DNA of 64,000 nucleotides from Longimicrobium sp. (lineage in GTDB: Bacteria; Gemmatimonadota; Gemmatimonadetes; Longimicrobiales; Longimicrobiaceae). Within the stretch, counting starts at the first letter, position 1. The number at the start of each line of letters is the position of its first letter. The notes under the pieces were generated by a model. That model was not told where the DNA came from and made no database searches. It saw only the letters and a program-made list of their open reading frames with translations. A program made the position numbers and the translations under genes. This document shows positions 19,817-27,745 of this stretch, piece after piece. The DNA is taken from contig DASVQP010000077.1 of assembly GCA_036389135.1 (NCBI GenBank), positions 1 to 64,000 on the forward strand, written 5' to 3'.

Positions 19817-20407
19817 TCAGGGCGTACGGGTCCGCGTATCGTCCACCGGGCGGCCGCAGAAGCTGCCCTTGATGGTCGCGGTGCGCGTGGCCAGATCGAA
19901 GGTCGAGGTCAGGTCGATCACGCAGGTGCCGCTCCTCCCGTTGCTGCGGCTCCAGGCGAAGGCGCCCTTTTGCGTCTGGGTGCGCACGCCGGGGACGCCC
20001 TTGTTGAAGCTCTGGTTCACCGTCATCACCGTGTGGGGCTGTCCGGTGACGGTGACGGTCACGCCGTCGCGCTGCCGGAAGGCGCACGCGTTCTCCACCC
20101 GCTTCGCGTTAACGGCCAGCGTACCGGTCTGCGTGGCGCGGTCGATCGAGCGATCCACCGTGCCGGATACCGTCACGCTGCCGCCCGCGGGGCAGCCGTG
20201 CGTGCGCTCAAAGGTGCCCGCGCCCGCGTTCAGGTCGAAGCTGGCCGTGCCCGCCACGTCCGGCGACGCAAAGAGCCCATCGCCGAATTCCGTGAGCTGG
20301 GGCGCCTCGGCGGACGGGGACTCGTCGCGCGCGCCCGTCGTGCTTCGCTCGCATGCGGCGGTCGTCGCCAGCACCAGGAGCAGGGCGGCCATCTTTCGGT
20401 TGAGCAC
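19817..20407 (-). CDS. Hypothetical lipoprotein
   Basis: 196 residues from a GTG with AGAGG upstream. The signal peptide ends in the lipobox TTAAC. The mature part is beta-rich and Thr-rich, with the pattern GGSVTVSGTVDRSIDRATQTGTL and TFDLATRTATIKGSFCG, and four cysteines apart from the lipidated one, likely forming disulphides. No family recognised. Monocistronic, converging on the amidohydrolase gene. Confidence 0.78.
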   Translation of the reverse strand: MLNRKMAALLLVLATTAACERSTTGARDESPSAEAPQLTEFGDGLFASPDVAGTASFDLNAGAGTFERTHGCPAGGSVTVSGTVDRSIDRATQTGTLAVNAKRVENACAFRQRDGVTVTVTGQPHTVMTVNQSFNKGVPGVRTQTQKGAFAWSRSNGRSGTCVIDLTSTFDLATRTATIKGSFCGRPVDDTRTRTP

Positions 20408-20599
20408 GGGGACCTCTGAAGAAGGGTTGAGCTGGATCGCACGTCCGCAACGGGCGGCACTACTCCTACAGCGGAGCTCCGGCCGGCGTTGGGCGCTCTC
20501 TCCTGCACGATACGCGATTACGGCGCGCAGCACAACGACGCCGACGAGCTAGAACCGACCCCCTTGCTGCGCCCGCCGGGCCGGACTCACTTTGGCGGG

Positions 20600-21349
20600 A
20601 TGAATCCCGATCCCACATCCGCCCTGCCGCCCGCGTACGTCGGATGCGCGGGGTGGAGCCTGCCGCTCAAGGACCAGCCGCGCTTCCCGGCGGACGGCAC
20701 GCACCTGCAGCGCTACGCGGGCGCCTTCCCGGCGGCGGAGATCAACTCCTCCTTCCATCGTCCGCACCGCCCGTCCACCTATGCGCGCTGGGCGGACGCC
20801 GTTCCGGAGGGATTCCGATTCTCCGTCAAGCTCCCGCGCGAGATCACGCACGCGGCCAAGCTAGTGGGAGCGGAAGTGGCGCTCGACCGCTTCCTGGGCG
20901 AGGCGTCGGGCCTCGGCGCGAAGCTGGGGTGCCTTCTCGTCCAGCTCCCGCCGAGCCTTGCCTTCGATGAAGACGTCGCGGGCGCATTCCTTCGCGCCCT
21001 GCGCGAGCGCCACGCCGGCCCGGTCGCCTGCGAGCCGCGCCACCCCACCTGGTTCGCCGCCCCCGCCGATGCGCTGCTGATCGACTCCCGAGTCGCCCGC
21101 GTCGCCGCCGACCCCGCGCGCGTCCCGGAAGCCGCCGAGCCGGGCGGCTGGCCCGAGCTGGTCTACTACCGCCTGCACGGCTCGCCCCGAATCTACTACT
21201 CCGACTATCCGCCATCCTACCTGGACACCCTCGCCGCATCACTGAAAAAAGCCACAGAACGGATTGCATCCACGTGGTGCATCTTCGACAACACCGCCTC
21301 CGGCGCCGCCACCTCCAACGCCCTCGACCTCCTCGAACGGCTGCGCTGA
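20600..21349 (+). CDS. DUF72 (YecE-like) protein
   Basis: 249 residues, TIM-barrel family. Blocks AYVGCAGWSLP, YAGAFPAAEINSSFHRPHRPSTYARWADAVPEGFRFSVKLPREITH, LGCLLVQLPPSLAF, VACEPRHPTWF, YYRLHGSPRIYYSDY and TWCIFDNTASGAATSNAL are those of DUF72. The function is unknown, though the fold suggests an enzyme. It lies directly upstream of a Y-family polymerase gene, with the right half of a post-stop palindrome between them. Confidence 0.92.
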   Translation: MNPDPTSALPPAYVGCAGWSLPLKDQPRFPADGTHLQRYAGAFPAAEINSSFHRPHRPSTYARWADAVPEGFRFSVKLPREITHAAKLVGAEVALDRFLGEASGLGAKLGCLLVQLPPSLAFDEDVAGAFLRALRERHAGPVACEPRHPTWFAAPADALLIDSRVARVAADPARVPEAAEPGGWPELVYYRLHGSPRIYYSDYPPSYLDTLAASLKKATERIASTWCIFDNTASGAATSNALDLLERLR

Positions 21350-21372
21350 ACCCCTCTCCCTTCCCCTTGCAG

Positions 21373-21398
21373 GTTCCCTCTGTGGCTCTGTGTGAGAC
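21373..21398. repeat. Post-stop palindromic repeat, right half only
   Basis: GTTCCCTCTGTGGCTCTGTG followed by TGAGAC, 23 bases after the DUF72 stop. Confidence 0.6.
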
Positions 21399-21465
21399 GC
21401 GGTTCCTCACCCATCCGCCGCGTTCCGGTGTATGGAATCGCATCGATCACCCGCAACCGCACCCG

Positions 21466-22680
21466 ATGTCCACCGAAGCGCGCCCCCGCCGCATCCTGCT
21501 GGCCGACTGCGACTCGTACTTCGTCCGCTGCGCGCAGCTGGCGGACCCCGAGGGCGCCGGGCGTGCCGAGCTGCTGATCGTGGGCGGCCGGCCGGATGGT
21601 CGCGGCGTGGTGACCTCTGCCAGCTACGCGGCGCGCAGGTACGGGGTGCACGCCGGGATGCCGATGGCGCGCGCCCTCCAGCTCTGCCCCCGCGCCACCC
21701 TCGCCCCCGTCCCCGGCGAGATGGTGAAGCGCAAGCACGTGGAGGTGCGCGCCGTCCTCGACGAGTTCTCGCCGCTGGTGGAGGCGGCGAGCGTCGACGA
21801 GTTCTACCTGGACCTCACCGGCACCGAGCTCCTCTACCACAACGAGCCGCTCGAGGAAACCGCGCGCCGCATCCAGGACGCGGTGCGCGAGCGGACGGAG
21901 ATCGTGGTCTCCATCGGCGGCGCGACGTCGAAGATGCTGGCAAAGATGGCCGCCGGAGTGAACAAGCCCGCGGGGATCTTCGTGGTCCCGCCCGGCGGCG
22001 AGCAAGACTTCATGCTGCGCTGGGAGCTGGCCGACCTCCCGGGCGTGGGCCCCTCCTTCGCCGAAGCGCTCCGCCGCCGCGGCGTCACGACCGTGCACCA
22101 GGCGCTCCCGCTGGACCTTGCGACGCTGACCGCGTGGCTCGGCCCGGCGCGAGCGCGGTGGCTCCACACCGTCATCCGCGGCGAGGGAAGCTCCGAAGTC
22201 ACGCCGCGCTCGCCGCAGAAGTCCGTCTCGCACGAGCGCACCTTTCCGCGCGACCTCACCGACGAGCGCGAGATCGAGACCCGCCTCCTGTACCTCGCCA
22301 CGGAGACGGGCGCATCGCTGCGAAAGGAGGGGATGAAGGCGCGCACGGTGACGGTACGCCTGCGCTACGCCGACTTCACCGACCGCTCCGCGAGCCGCAC
22401 GCTCCCCGAGCCGCTGGAGTCGGACCGCGCGATCTTCGCGGTCGCGCGCCAGCTCCTCCGCCAGCTTCGCGAGCAGCGCGGGGGCGGCATCCGACTGCTG
22501 GGCGTGGGCGTCTCCAAGCTCGGCGAGGACGCGGACGCCGAGCCGCTCCTCTTCGAAGCCCCCGGCGGCGTCGAGAGCGCCCGCGACCGCAAGCTCTCCG
22601 AAGTCACCGACCGCCTGCGCGCCCGCTTCGGCAAGGACGCGCTGATCCCAGGCCGCATCACGGAGCCACGGGAATCGTAA
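21466..22680 (+). CDS. Y-family DNA polymerase (DNA polymerase IV, DinB-like)
   Basis: 404 residues, close to the usual length of DinB. It synthesises past DNA lesions. Palm motifs are present: RRILLADCDSYFVRC (first metal Asp), ASYAARRYGVHAGMPMARALQLCP and the catalytic EAASVDEFYLDLTG. IGGATSKMLAKMAAGVNKPAG, an HhH-type segment LADLPGVGPSFAEALRRRGV and the little-finger domain (about 235-350) follow. No beta-clamp motif is obvious at the C-terminus. The ATG at 21466 fits the family start. DCDSYF replaces the more common DMDAFF. Confidence 0.93.
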   Translation: MSTEARPRRILLADCDSYFVRCAQLADPEGAGRAELLIVGGRPDGRGVVTSASYAARRYGVHAGMPMARALQLCPRATLAPVPGEMVKRKHVEVRAVLDEFSPLVEAASVDEFYLDLTGTELLYHNEPLEETARRIQDAVRERTEIVVSIGGATSKMLAKMAAGVNKPAGIFVVPPGGEQDFMLRWELADLPGVGPSFAEALRRRGVTTVHQALPLDLATLTAWLGPARARWLHTVIRGEGSSEVTPRSPQKSVSHERTFPRDLTDEREIETRLLYLATETGASLRKEGMKARTVTVRLRYADFTDRSASRTLPEPLESDRAIFAVARQLLRQLREQRGGGIRLLGVGVSKLGEDADAEPLLFEAPGGVESARDRKLSEVTDRLRARFGKDALIPGRITEPRES

Positions 22681-22682
22681 AA

Positions 22683-22774
22683 GCATCTCACACAGAGACA
22701 CGGAGGCAAACGGAAAGAATGGAAGGAACTCCTCTCCTTTTTCTTGTTGTCTCCTCTGTGGCTCCGTGTGAAGC
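22683..22774. repeat. Post-stop palindromic repeat, full copy B
   Basis: Ends are ATCTCACACAGAGACACGGA and CTCTGTGGCTCCGTGTGAAG. It begins three bases after the polymerase stop. Confidence 0.85.
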
Positions 22775-22863
22775 TGCGGTTCGCTGGAGACTGTCAGGAT
22801 TCATGTCGCAGCGGCGTTTGTGGGAAAACAGCTCCAGCCACGGTACTCCTACCTGAAACACCC

Positions 22864-23373
22864 ATGCTTTCTCGCGCCATCCCGATCATACTCGCGGCCG
22901 CGCTCCTCGCCTCGTGCGACGACCCCACTGGACCCCTTCCGCGTGAGGGCGCGCCGCGGGAATTCGAATACTCCGTCGGCGGCTTCGCGGTCGGCTCCGG
23001 CAGGGTGGAGCTGCACGGCGATACGGTGGTGCTGGTCCGAACTCCGTGGGACGCGCGCCCGGGAACCCGCCCCGACAGCATCCGTACCGTGCCGTCGGCG
23101 GAAGCGTGGCGCGCGTTCTGGAAGGCGGCCGCGGACGCAGGCGTGCGGCGCTGGCGCCCGCGCTACATGGCCGAGGGCATCGTGGACGGCGGAGGCTGGA
23201 GCCTGCGCATCGTGGCGCCGGGGGCAAAGATCGAGTCCAACGGGAGCAACGCGTACCCGGACCGGCACGGGCTGGAGCACGAGGGCGAAGCGCCGAACGA
23301 GTTCAGGGCATTAGAGGACGCGATCGAGGCTCTGGCCGGGGCGCCGCTGTACCCCGTTGCCGACACGCGGTAA
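22864..23373 (+). CDS. Hypothetical lipoprotein
   Basis: 169 residues. The signal ends in the lipobox LLASC, followed by DDPTGP. The mature domain has FEYSVGGFAVGSGRVELHGDTVVLVRT, WRAFWKAAADAGVRRWRPRY and GGGWSLRIVAPGAKIESNGSNAYPD, a layout seen in small secreted proteins that I cannot name. Monocistronic; the upstream gene ends at 22680. Confidence 0.78.
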   Translation: MLSRAIPIILAAALLASCDDPTGPLPREGAPREFEYSVGGFAVGSGRVELHGDTVVLVRTPWDARPGTRPDSIRTVPSAEAWRAFWKAAADAGVRRWRPRYMAEGIVDGGGWSLRIVAPGAKIESNGSNAYPDRHGLEHEGEAPNEFRALEDAIEALAGAPLYPVADTR

Positions 23374-23549
23374 CCGGCTGAAATCCTTGCGTTCGAGGCC
23401 CTGGCGGCCACACACTCCCAACGTGCAGAGTGAAACCGGTCCCCGGGCGATTCGTATTCATCCCCGTGGCCCGGCTTCATGCCGAGGCCGCACGGGCGCC
23501 CCGCACGGGAGCGGCCCACCACCTGTAAGAACGCGGAGCTCCACACCGT

Positions 23550-24476
23550 ATGCCTACCACGCAGATCCCCACCGGCCGCCCAGCGAGCCGCATCGGCCGC
23601 ACCAACCCGTTCGGCGCGCTGCTGGGGAAGGCGCCGCTGCTGATCGGCGGCGTGCTCCTCCTGGCGGCGATCCCCACCACGGTCACGTACATCAACCCGG
23701 GGAACGTGGGGATCATCATCCACAAGCTGGGCGGCGGCGTCGATCCCAAGCCGCTGGGGCCGGGAATGCACTTCAGGAACCCGATCACCACCGGCGTCGA
23801 GGAGTACCCGGTCTTCATGCAGACGCTGGTGCTGACGGCGGGCACCGGCGACGGGTCGAAGCAGAACGACGAGATCAACGTCAACAGCGTCGAGGGGCAG
23901 CCGGTGTCGCTGGACGTATCGCTCTCCTTCGAGCTGGACCCCAGCAAGACGCCGTCGCTGTACTCCACCTTCCGCACGGACATCGAGTCCATCCAGCACG
24001 GCTACGTGAAGCAGGCCATCCGGCAGGCGCTTCAGGAGGTGGTGGGAAGCGAGGAGATCGCGGCAATCCTGGGCCCCAAGAAGGCCGAAACGGTGGCCAA
24101 GGCGCAGGCGCTGATCTCCAACCGGCTGGGGCAGTACGGCTTCATGGTGAAGCAGTTCACCATCAACGAGATCCGCGCGCCGGGCGCGGTGATGGAGGCC
24201 ATCAACACCAAGAACGTGATGCAGCAGCAGGCGCTGACCGCGCAGAACGAGCTGCAAAAGAACACGTTCCAGGCGCAGGGCGACTCCATCAAGGCCGCCG
24301 GCCGCGCCATGGCGATCCTGGCCGAAGCGCGCGCGCAGGCCGAGGCCAACCGCCTCCTGAGCCAGAGCATCACCAACACGCTGGTGCAGTACGAGATGAC
24401 CAAGCGCTGGGACGGCAAGATGCCGCAGGTCAGCGGCAACGCGGTCCCCATGATCCAGCTCCCCGCGCGACAGTAA
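23550..24476 (+). CDS. SPFH/prohibitin-family membrane protein
   Basis: 308 residues. One N-terminal membrane segment (about 28-48) is followed by the SPFH domain (VNPGNVGIIIHKLGG-like start at about 49, EEYPVFMQTLVLT, VSLDVSLSFELDP) and a C-terminal coiled coil rich in Ala, Glu and Gln (KAQALISNRLGQYG, MQQQALTAQNELQKNTFQAQGDSIKAAGRAMAILAEARAQAEANRLL). Such proteins assemble into ring-shaped membrane scaffolds that control proteases or membrane domains. Most similar in layout to prohibitin/HflC. Followed by a strong terminator. Confidence 0.92.
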   Translation: MPTTQIPTGRPASRIGRTNPFGALLGKAPLLIGGVLLLAAIPTTVTYINPGNVGIIIHKLGGGVDPKPLGPGMHFRNPITTGVEEYPVFMQTLVLTAGTGDGSKQNDEINVNSVEGQPVSLDVSLSFELDPSKTPSLYSTFRTDIESIQHGYVKQAIRQALQEVVGSEEIAAILGPKKAETVAKAQALISNRLGQYGFMVKQFTINEIRAPGAVMEAINTKNVMQQQALTAQNELQKNTFQAQGDSIKAAGRAMAILAEARAQAEANRLLSQSITNTLVQYEMTKRWDGKMPQVSGNAVPMIQLPARQ

Positions 24477-24511
24477 GCGACCAGCCTCAACTGGAGGCAC
24501 ACGGAAAAACG

Positions 24512-24543
24512 GCGGGGGGCGCCCTGGAAGGAGCGCCCCCCGC
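24512..24543 (+). terminator. Terminator hairpin after the SPFH gene
   Basis: Perfect 11-base-pair stem (24512-24522 with 24533-24543). The T-tract is weak on the plus strand; A-rich sequence just upstream gives a T-run on the other strand. Confidence 0.6.
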
Positions 24544-24583
24544 TCTCGTCGTGCCTCCGCGCGAACGAGTTAAAGCCTGGGTA

Positions 24584-24612
24584 TTGTAGGATTTAGCGGA
24601 CCTTTCTACCTT
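24584..24612 (+). promoter_or_regulatory. Putative promoter for the 24672 gene pair
   Basis: TTGTAG, 17 bases, TACCTT, followed by CG. The -10-like TACCTTCG recurs at 33060 and as TATCTTCG at 33673. Confidence 0.4.
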
Positions 24613-24671
24613 CGATGCAGCGGGCACAAGACGTCCCGCGGGAACCCCCACCCGGAGGCGCGCGGTGCCCG

Positions 24672-25043
24672 ATGAAGGACGTGTTCGCGTGGGTACCGCT
24701 GATTTGGACGAGCCGTATCTTCGTCCTGGTCTCCCTCTGGGGCGCCACACTGATCGTCACGCTGTACCTGGCCCGCTTCCTTCGCCCAAGCCATCTCAAG
24801 CGGCTCGTCACGGCGGACCTCCCCGTCTTCAGCAAGATCGGCGGCGAGGCGGAGGTCATGGGGCAGAAGCTTGCGCTCAACGCGGAGCTTGAAACGAGCC
24901 GGGAGGCCAAGCTTGGCAATACCGAAGCGCAGCTGCAAGAACTCCGCAGCGTGGTCAGGAAGCTTGAAGCACGGCTCGGCCTCGACCCACAACCGAACAC
25001 GGAAGCCGGAGGCGAACATGGCAGAGGAACCGACGCGCAATAG
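24672..25043 (+). CDS. Small membrane protein with coiled coil
   Basis: 123 residues. One hydrophobic segment (about 6-36) is followed by a basic stretch (RFLRPSHLKR) and a Glu/Leu-rich helix with heptad character (NTEAQLQELRSVVRKLEARL, about 82-102). No family recognised. It overlaps the next gene by 26 bases, and that gene also encodes a coiled-coil protein, so the two may interact. Confidence 0.65.
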   Translation: MKDVFAWVPLIWTSRIFVLVSLWGATLIVTLYLARFLRPSHLKRLVTADLPVFSKIGGEAEVMGQKLALNAELETSREAKLGNTEAQLQELRSVVRKLEARLGLDPQPNTEAGGEHGRGTDAQ

Positions 25044-25290
25044 CGTGCAGGAGACGTCGCGGGAGATCCGGGCACGAGAAGCGGTGATGGAAGTTCTCGA
25101 CGCGGAGAACAAGCGGATTGATGCCCGGATCGAGGAGCTCTGGCGAAAGCGGCGCGCCCTCGACGCGATAAACCCGATCGGGGGCTTCACCGAAGAGCGA
25201 TGGCGGGAGATCGACGCGGAGAGAGAGGCGCTGCGCCGCAGAATCGAGGCGGCTCGCCAGCTGTCCGACAACGAAGCGGCCTCCGCGTGA
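25018..25290 (+). CDS. Small charged coiled-coil protein
   Basis: 90 residues, soluble, almost entirely helical and charged (ENKRIDARIEELWRKRRALD, RWREIDAEREALRRRIEAAR). No family recognised. It overlaps the upstream membrane protein gene; its stop codon lies in the loop of a terminator hairpin. Confidence 0.65.
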   Translation: MAEEPTRNSVQETSREIRAREAVMEVLDAENKRIDARIEELWRKRRALDAINPIGGFTEERWREIDAEREALRRRIEAARQLSDNEAASA

Positions 25291-25302
25291 TGGCGGAGGC
25301 CG
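25277..25302. terminator. Convergent terminator overlapping a stop codon
   Basis: Ten-base-pair stem CGGCCTCCGC (25277-25286) with GCGGAGGCCG (25293-25302); the TGA of the upstream gene (25288-25290) lies in the loop. Confidence 0.6.
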
Positions 25303-25330
25303 TTCGGTCGCGCCGAGACGCACGCGTCGC

Positions 25331-25588
25331 CTAAGCGTTCTTCCGGTTCTTGTCCACGATCGCCGCGAGGATCAGGACGAAGGCAAGGAGGCGCAGCCCG
25401 TAGATGATGGTGTCGCTGCGGTCCTCGATTGGGATGAGCGCCAGCGCGATCCGCTGCCCAGCCAGGATGGTGAAGGCGACGGCGAACGCCAGGAAGAGCC
25501 GGTCGCCCGTCTCTCGGCGGAAGCGGAGGAAGAAGAGGGCCGCCACCAGGTAGCCGGCGACCAGCGCCCCCGAGATCAGCTGGACCAC
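25331..25588 (-). CDS. DUF5985-type small membrane protein
   Basis: 85 residues with three hydrophobic helices (about 5-20, 32-50, 62-78). VVQLISGALVAGYLVAALFFLRFRRETGDRLFLAF is the DUF5985 signature as I know it. Of two in-frame GTG codons, 25588 is chosen because GGAGG sits seven bases upstream, while 25594 has almost no spacing. It is the last of a three-gene operon and a paralogue of the next gene upstream, which is also 85 residues. Confidence 0.8.
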   Translation of the reverse strand: MVQLISGALVAGYLVAALFFLRFRRETGDRLFLAFAVAFTILAGQRIALALIPIEDRSDTIIYGLRLLAFVLILAAIVDKNRKNA

Positions 25589-25622
25589 GGGCACCCCCTC
25601 CGGACGCCGAAGCGCGCCGCGA

Positions 25623-25880
25623 TCATCGGGTGTCCCACACGAAGCCGTACAGGAGGAGGGCGATCCCGGCCAGCGCGGGGAGGGTGCGCCAGACCGAGAG
25701 ATCCATCTCCGGCACAACGCGCATGTCGATGACCAGCAGGATGTTGTTCAGCGCCAGCCCCGCGAAGCAGAGCCCGCTCCACAGGAGGAGGCGAAAGCGG
25801 CTCCGCGCGTACCCCCGCAGGAGGAGGAAGGCGCAGGCGGTGCTCGTGAGCGCGCAGAGCACGTAGACCAGGGTTGCCAC
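25623..25880 (-). CDS. DUF5985-type small membrane protein, paralogue
   Basis: 85 residues from a GTG with AGGAGG upstream. Three hydrophobic helices with the pattern ATLVYVLCALTSTACAFLLLRGYARSRFRLLLWSGLCFAGLALNN. Same size and layout as the downstream gene, pointing to tandem duplication; the two may form a heteromeric membrane unit. The upstream gene ends within this one's ribosome-site region. Confidence 0.78.
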   Translation of the reverse strand: MATLVYVLCALTSTACAFLLLRGYARSRFRLLLWSGLCFAGLALNNILLVIDMRVVPEMDLSVWRTLPALAGIALLLYGFVWDTR

Positions 25881-25882
25881 GG

Positions 25883-26269
25883 TCAGTCCCTCCTCATCCG
25901 GAAAGCGTCGGCGAAGCTGCGGACCGGGTCCGAAGGGCGGGCGAAGACGAGCTGGATCACCGCCACCCGCGACTGTCGGTAGGCAGCCGACAGCGCCGCC
26001 ACCTGCCGCTCCAGCTCGGGGGTGGCGGGGGCGAATCGGTACGTGGGGTTCGCCGCCCTGTCGGACGCGGCGAGCCCCTGCCGAACCAGCCCCTCGAGCG
26101 ACGCGATGGCGGCGGCGGGGACGGTGAAGACCTGCCGGCTCACCTCGTCCGCCGTCCACCCGCGCTCGGGCGAGCCGGCGAGCAGCAGGAGGATCTCCAG
26201 CATCTCGGCCGTTGGGATGCGGTCGGCGATCAGCCGCCGCGCCTCGTCGGAGATATGGCTTTCGGCCAC
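25883..26269 (-). CDS. Probable winged-helix regulator, first gene of the DUF5985 operon
   Basis: 128 residues from a GTG with GGGAGGG upstream. Residues about 20-70 (EMLEILLLLAGSPERGWTADEVSRQVFTVPAAAIASLEGLVRQGLA) read like a winged helix-turn-helix; the rest is a helix (LERQVAALSAAYRQSRVAVIQLVFARPSD). No family named. Linked two bases upstream of the DUF5985 pair, so it may sense or control them. DNA binding is inferred. Confidence 0.65.
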   Translation of the reverse strand: MAESHISDEARRLIADRIPTAEMLEILLLLAGSPERGWTADEVSRQVFTVPAAAIASLEGLVRQGLAASDRAANPTYRFAPATPELERQVAALSAAYRQSRVAVIQLVFARPSDPVRSFADAFRMRRD

Positions 26270-26465
26270 CCGCCCTCCCGGTGAGCTTCCGTCACTCCGC
26301 TTTCGCCGCAGTTGACGCAGGGCGGCACGCGGACGCCGAAGGTGGCACCTCCACGCAAGCCCGTCAAGCACGGGGCGCACCTGTTACACAAGTACCTTCC
26401 GCCGCCGTCGGTTGCGCTACATATTCCGCGTGGGGATCGTTCGGGCCAGCCAAACAGACGGGGCG

Positions 26466-26864
26466 ATGGCGTACCGCGAGTTCACCGACGACGGCGGCAT
26501 CTCCTGGCGTGCCTGGGACACCTACCCCGGCTCCGCCGCAAACGTGCGCCCAGGGTTCGAAGGCGGGTGGCTGGGCTTCGAGTGCGAGGCGGAGCGCCGG
26601 CGCCTGGCCCCCGTGCCCGCCGGCTGGGAAGAGGCGAGCGACGACGACCTGAGGGCGATGCTCGCCCGCGCGCAGCCCAACCGCCCCGCCCGCGCCACCC
26701 CCGCCGACGACGCACCCGAGGCCGCCGTCCCGGCCCCAGCCGCCCTTGCCGACGCCGCCCGCGAGCCGCCGCCCCCGGCCGAGGACGGAGTGAGCCGCTC
26801 GCGCGCGGTTCTGGAGCGCGTCCGCAGCGTGCTCAGCGCCGTAGACCGAACGCTGCGCCGCTGA
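26466..26864 (+). CDS. Hypothetical protein, paralogous to the one at 15083
   Basis: 132 residues. The N-terminal part (1-70: MAYREFTDDGGISWRAWDTYP, GFECEAERRRLAPVPAGWEEASDDDLRAMLARA) matches the layout of the 83-residue protein at 15083. A low-complexity Pro/Ala linker follows and then a short basic helix (SRAVLERVRSVLSAVDRTLRR). Function unknown. A repeat and terminator follow. Confidence 0.7.
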   Translation: MAYREFTDDGGISWRAWDTYPGSAANVRPGFEGGWLGFECEAERRRLAPVPAGWEEASDDDLRAMLARAQPNRPARATPADDAPEAAVPAPAALADAAREPPPPAEDGVSRSRAVLERVRSVLSAVDRTLRR

Positions 26865-26867
26865 GGT

Positions 26868-26919
26868 GCCCCCGGCCCCCTCCCCCGCCTGCGGTGGTGC
26901 AGGGCGGGTGAGGGGGAGA
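26868..26919. repeat. C/G-rich palindromic repeat, copy 1
   Basis: CCCCCTCCCCCGCCTGCGG, then GCAGGGCGGGTGAGGGGGAG. Nearly identical at 35026. Both copies sit right after a stop codon and before a hairpin terminator. Confidence 0.75.
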
Positions 26920-26920
26920 A

Positions 26921-26957
26921 ATCCGCCCCCACCGCGGCGTTCGCGGCGGGGGCGGAT
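26921..26957 (+). terminator. Terminator hairpin after the 26466 gene
   Basis: Stem ATCCGCCCCC (26921-26930) with GGGGGCGGAT (26948-26957); little T-tract. Confidence 0.55.
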
Positions 26958-26995
26958 CTCGTCATAGCGGTATCTCCACCCTGTCACACCCTTTG

Positions 26996-27018
26996 GTAGG
27001 GGCGCGATTCATCGCCCC
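26996..27018. repeat. Single palindrome of the GTAGGGGC family
   Basis: Starts GTAGGGGCGCGATTCATCGC, the same hairpin as at 17220 but without its partner hairpin. Located downstream of the DUF4126 gene. Confidence 0.7.
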
Positions 27019-27051
27019 CGTGCCCGCCCCCGCAGGCGGACGAGTGAGCTC

Positions 27052-27627
27052 TCAGGGTACAGCCGCCGCGCGCCTGCGCCGGGCCATCTTGCGCGCGTAC
27101 GACACGAGCTTCCACAGCAACGCGACCGCCAGGAGCAGCGCCAGGATCGGCGCGATCAGGCCGAGGATGATGAGCACCACGGCGGCCACGTCTTCGATGA
27201 TGCTGATCAGCGGGTTCGCGAGGCCGCCCGTGAATGCGGTGCTCCCCACGCGCGCGGAAGCCTTGGCGGTGTGCACCCCCAGCGCCAGCGGCGCCCCCGC
27301 GATGATCGCCAGCGCCACCGAGTGCTCTGGCGCGAGCTGGTGCACGAACGGAATCGCGGCCAGCACGGCCAGCCCCGGCTTGGTAAAGGTCTGCACCGTA
27401 TCCAGGAGGTGGTCCAGGACCGGGATCTTGTCCCCGAGCACCTCCAGCACCGTCGCTACGCCGAAGATGATGATCGTCGTCGTCGACGCCATCCACGCGA
27501 GCGACGGCGGCACCTCCAGGCTCAGCATGCGAATCGCCACGCTGGCCCCGAACACCGGCAGAAACGCGCGCAGCCCCGCGCAAGCCGCCAGCACCAGCCC
27601 GAACGCCGCCGCGGATGCAGCTTCCAT
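27052..27627 (-). CDS. DUF4126 membrane protein
   Basis: 191 residues, about five hydrophobic segments. FGLVLAACAGLRAFLPVFGASVA, ATVLEVLGDKIPVLDHLLDTVQTFTKPGLAVLAA and NPLISIIEDVAAVVLIILGLIAPILA are characteristic of DUF4126. The Gly/Pro-rich central part resembles a transporter-like fold, but the family has no known role. The ATG at 27627 is preferred because AGGAGGT lies six bases upstream; the ATG at 27633 is too close. A solo transposase-type hairpin lies upstream. Confidence 0.85.
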   Translation of the reverse strand: MEAASAAAFGLVLAACAGLRAFLPVFGASVAIRMLSLEVPPSLAWMASTTTIIIFGVATVLEVLGDKIPVLDHLLDTVQTFTKPGLAVLAAIPFVHQLAPEHSVALAIIAGAPLALGVHTAKASARVGSTAFTGGLANPLISIIEDVAAVVLIILGLIAPILALLLAVALLWKLVSYARKMARRRRAAAVP

Positions 27628-27700
27628 GTGCATACCTCCTTTGAGTGCGTTGGTGCGTTGGTGCGTTAGTGCGCTACCCTGAGCGAATCGTGATCCAATC

Positions 27701-27740
27701 GAGACCGCTTCAGCGGTCTTCCCGTGGTTCCAGCCGGGGG
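27701..27740. repeat. Solo copy of the transposase-end hairpin
   Basis: GACCGCTTCAGCGGTC hairpin followed by TTCCCGTGGTTCCAGCCGG, as at the right end of the IS200-like element (47334). The second hairpin is degenerate (GGGGGATTCATCATCGCCC). Lies at the 3' end of the oxidoreductase gene. Confidence 0.75.
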
Positions 27741-27745
27741 ATTCA

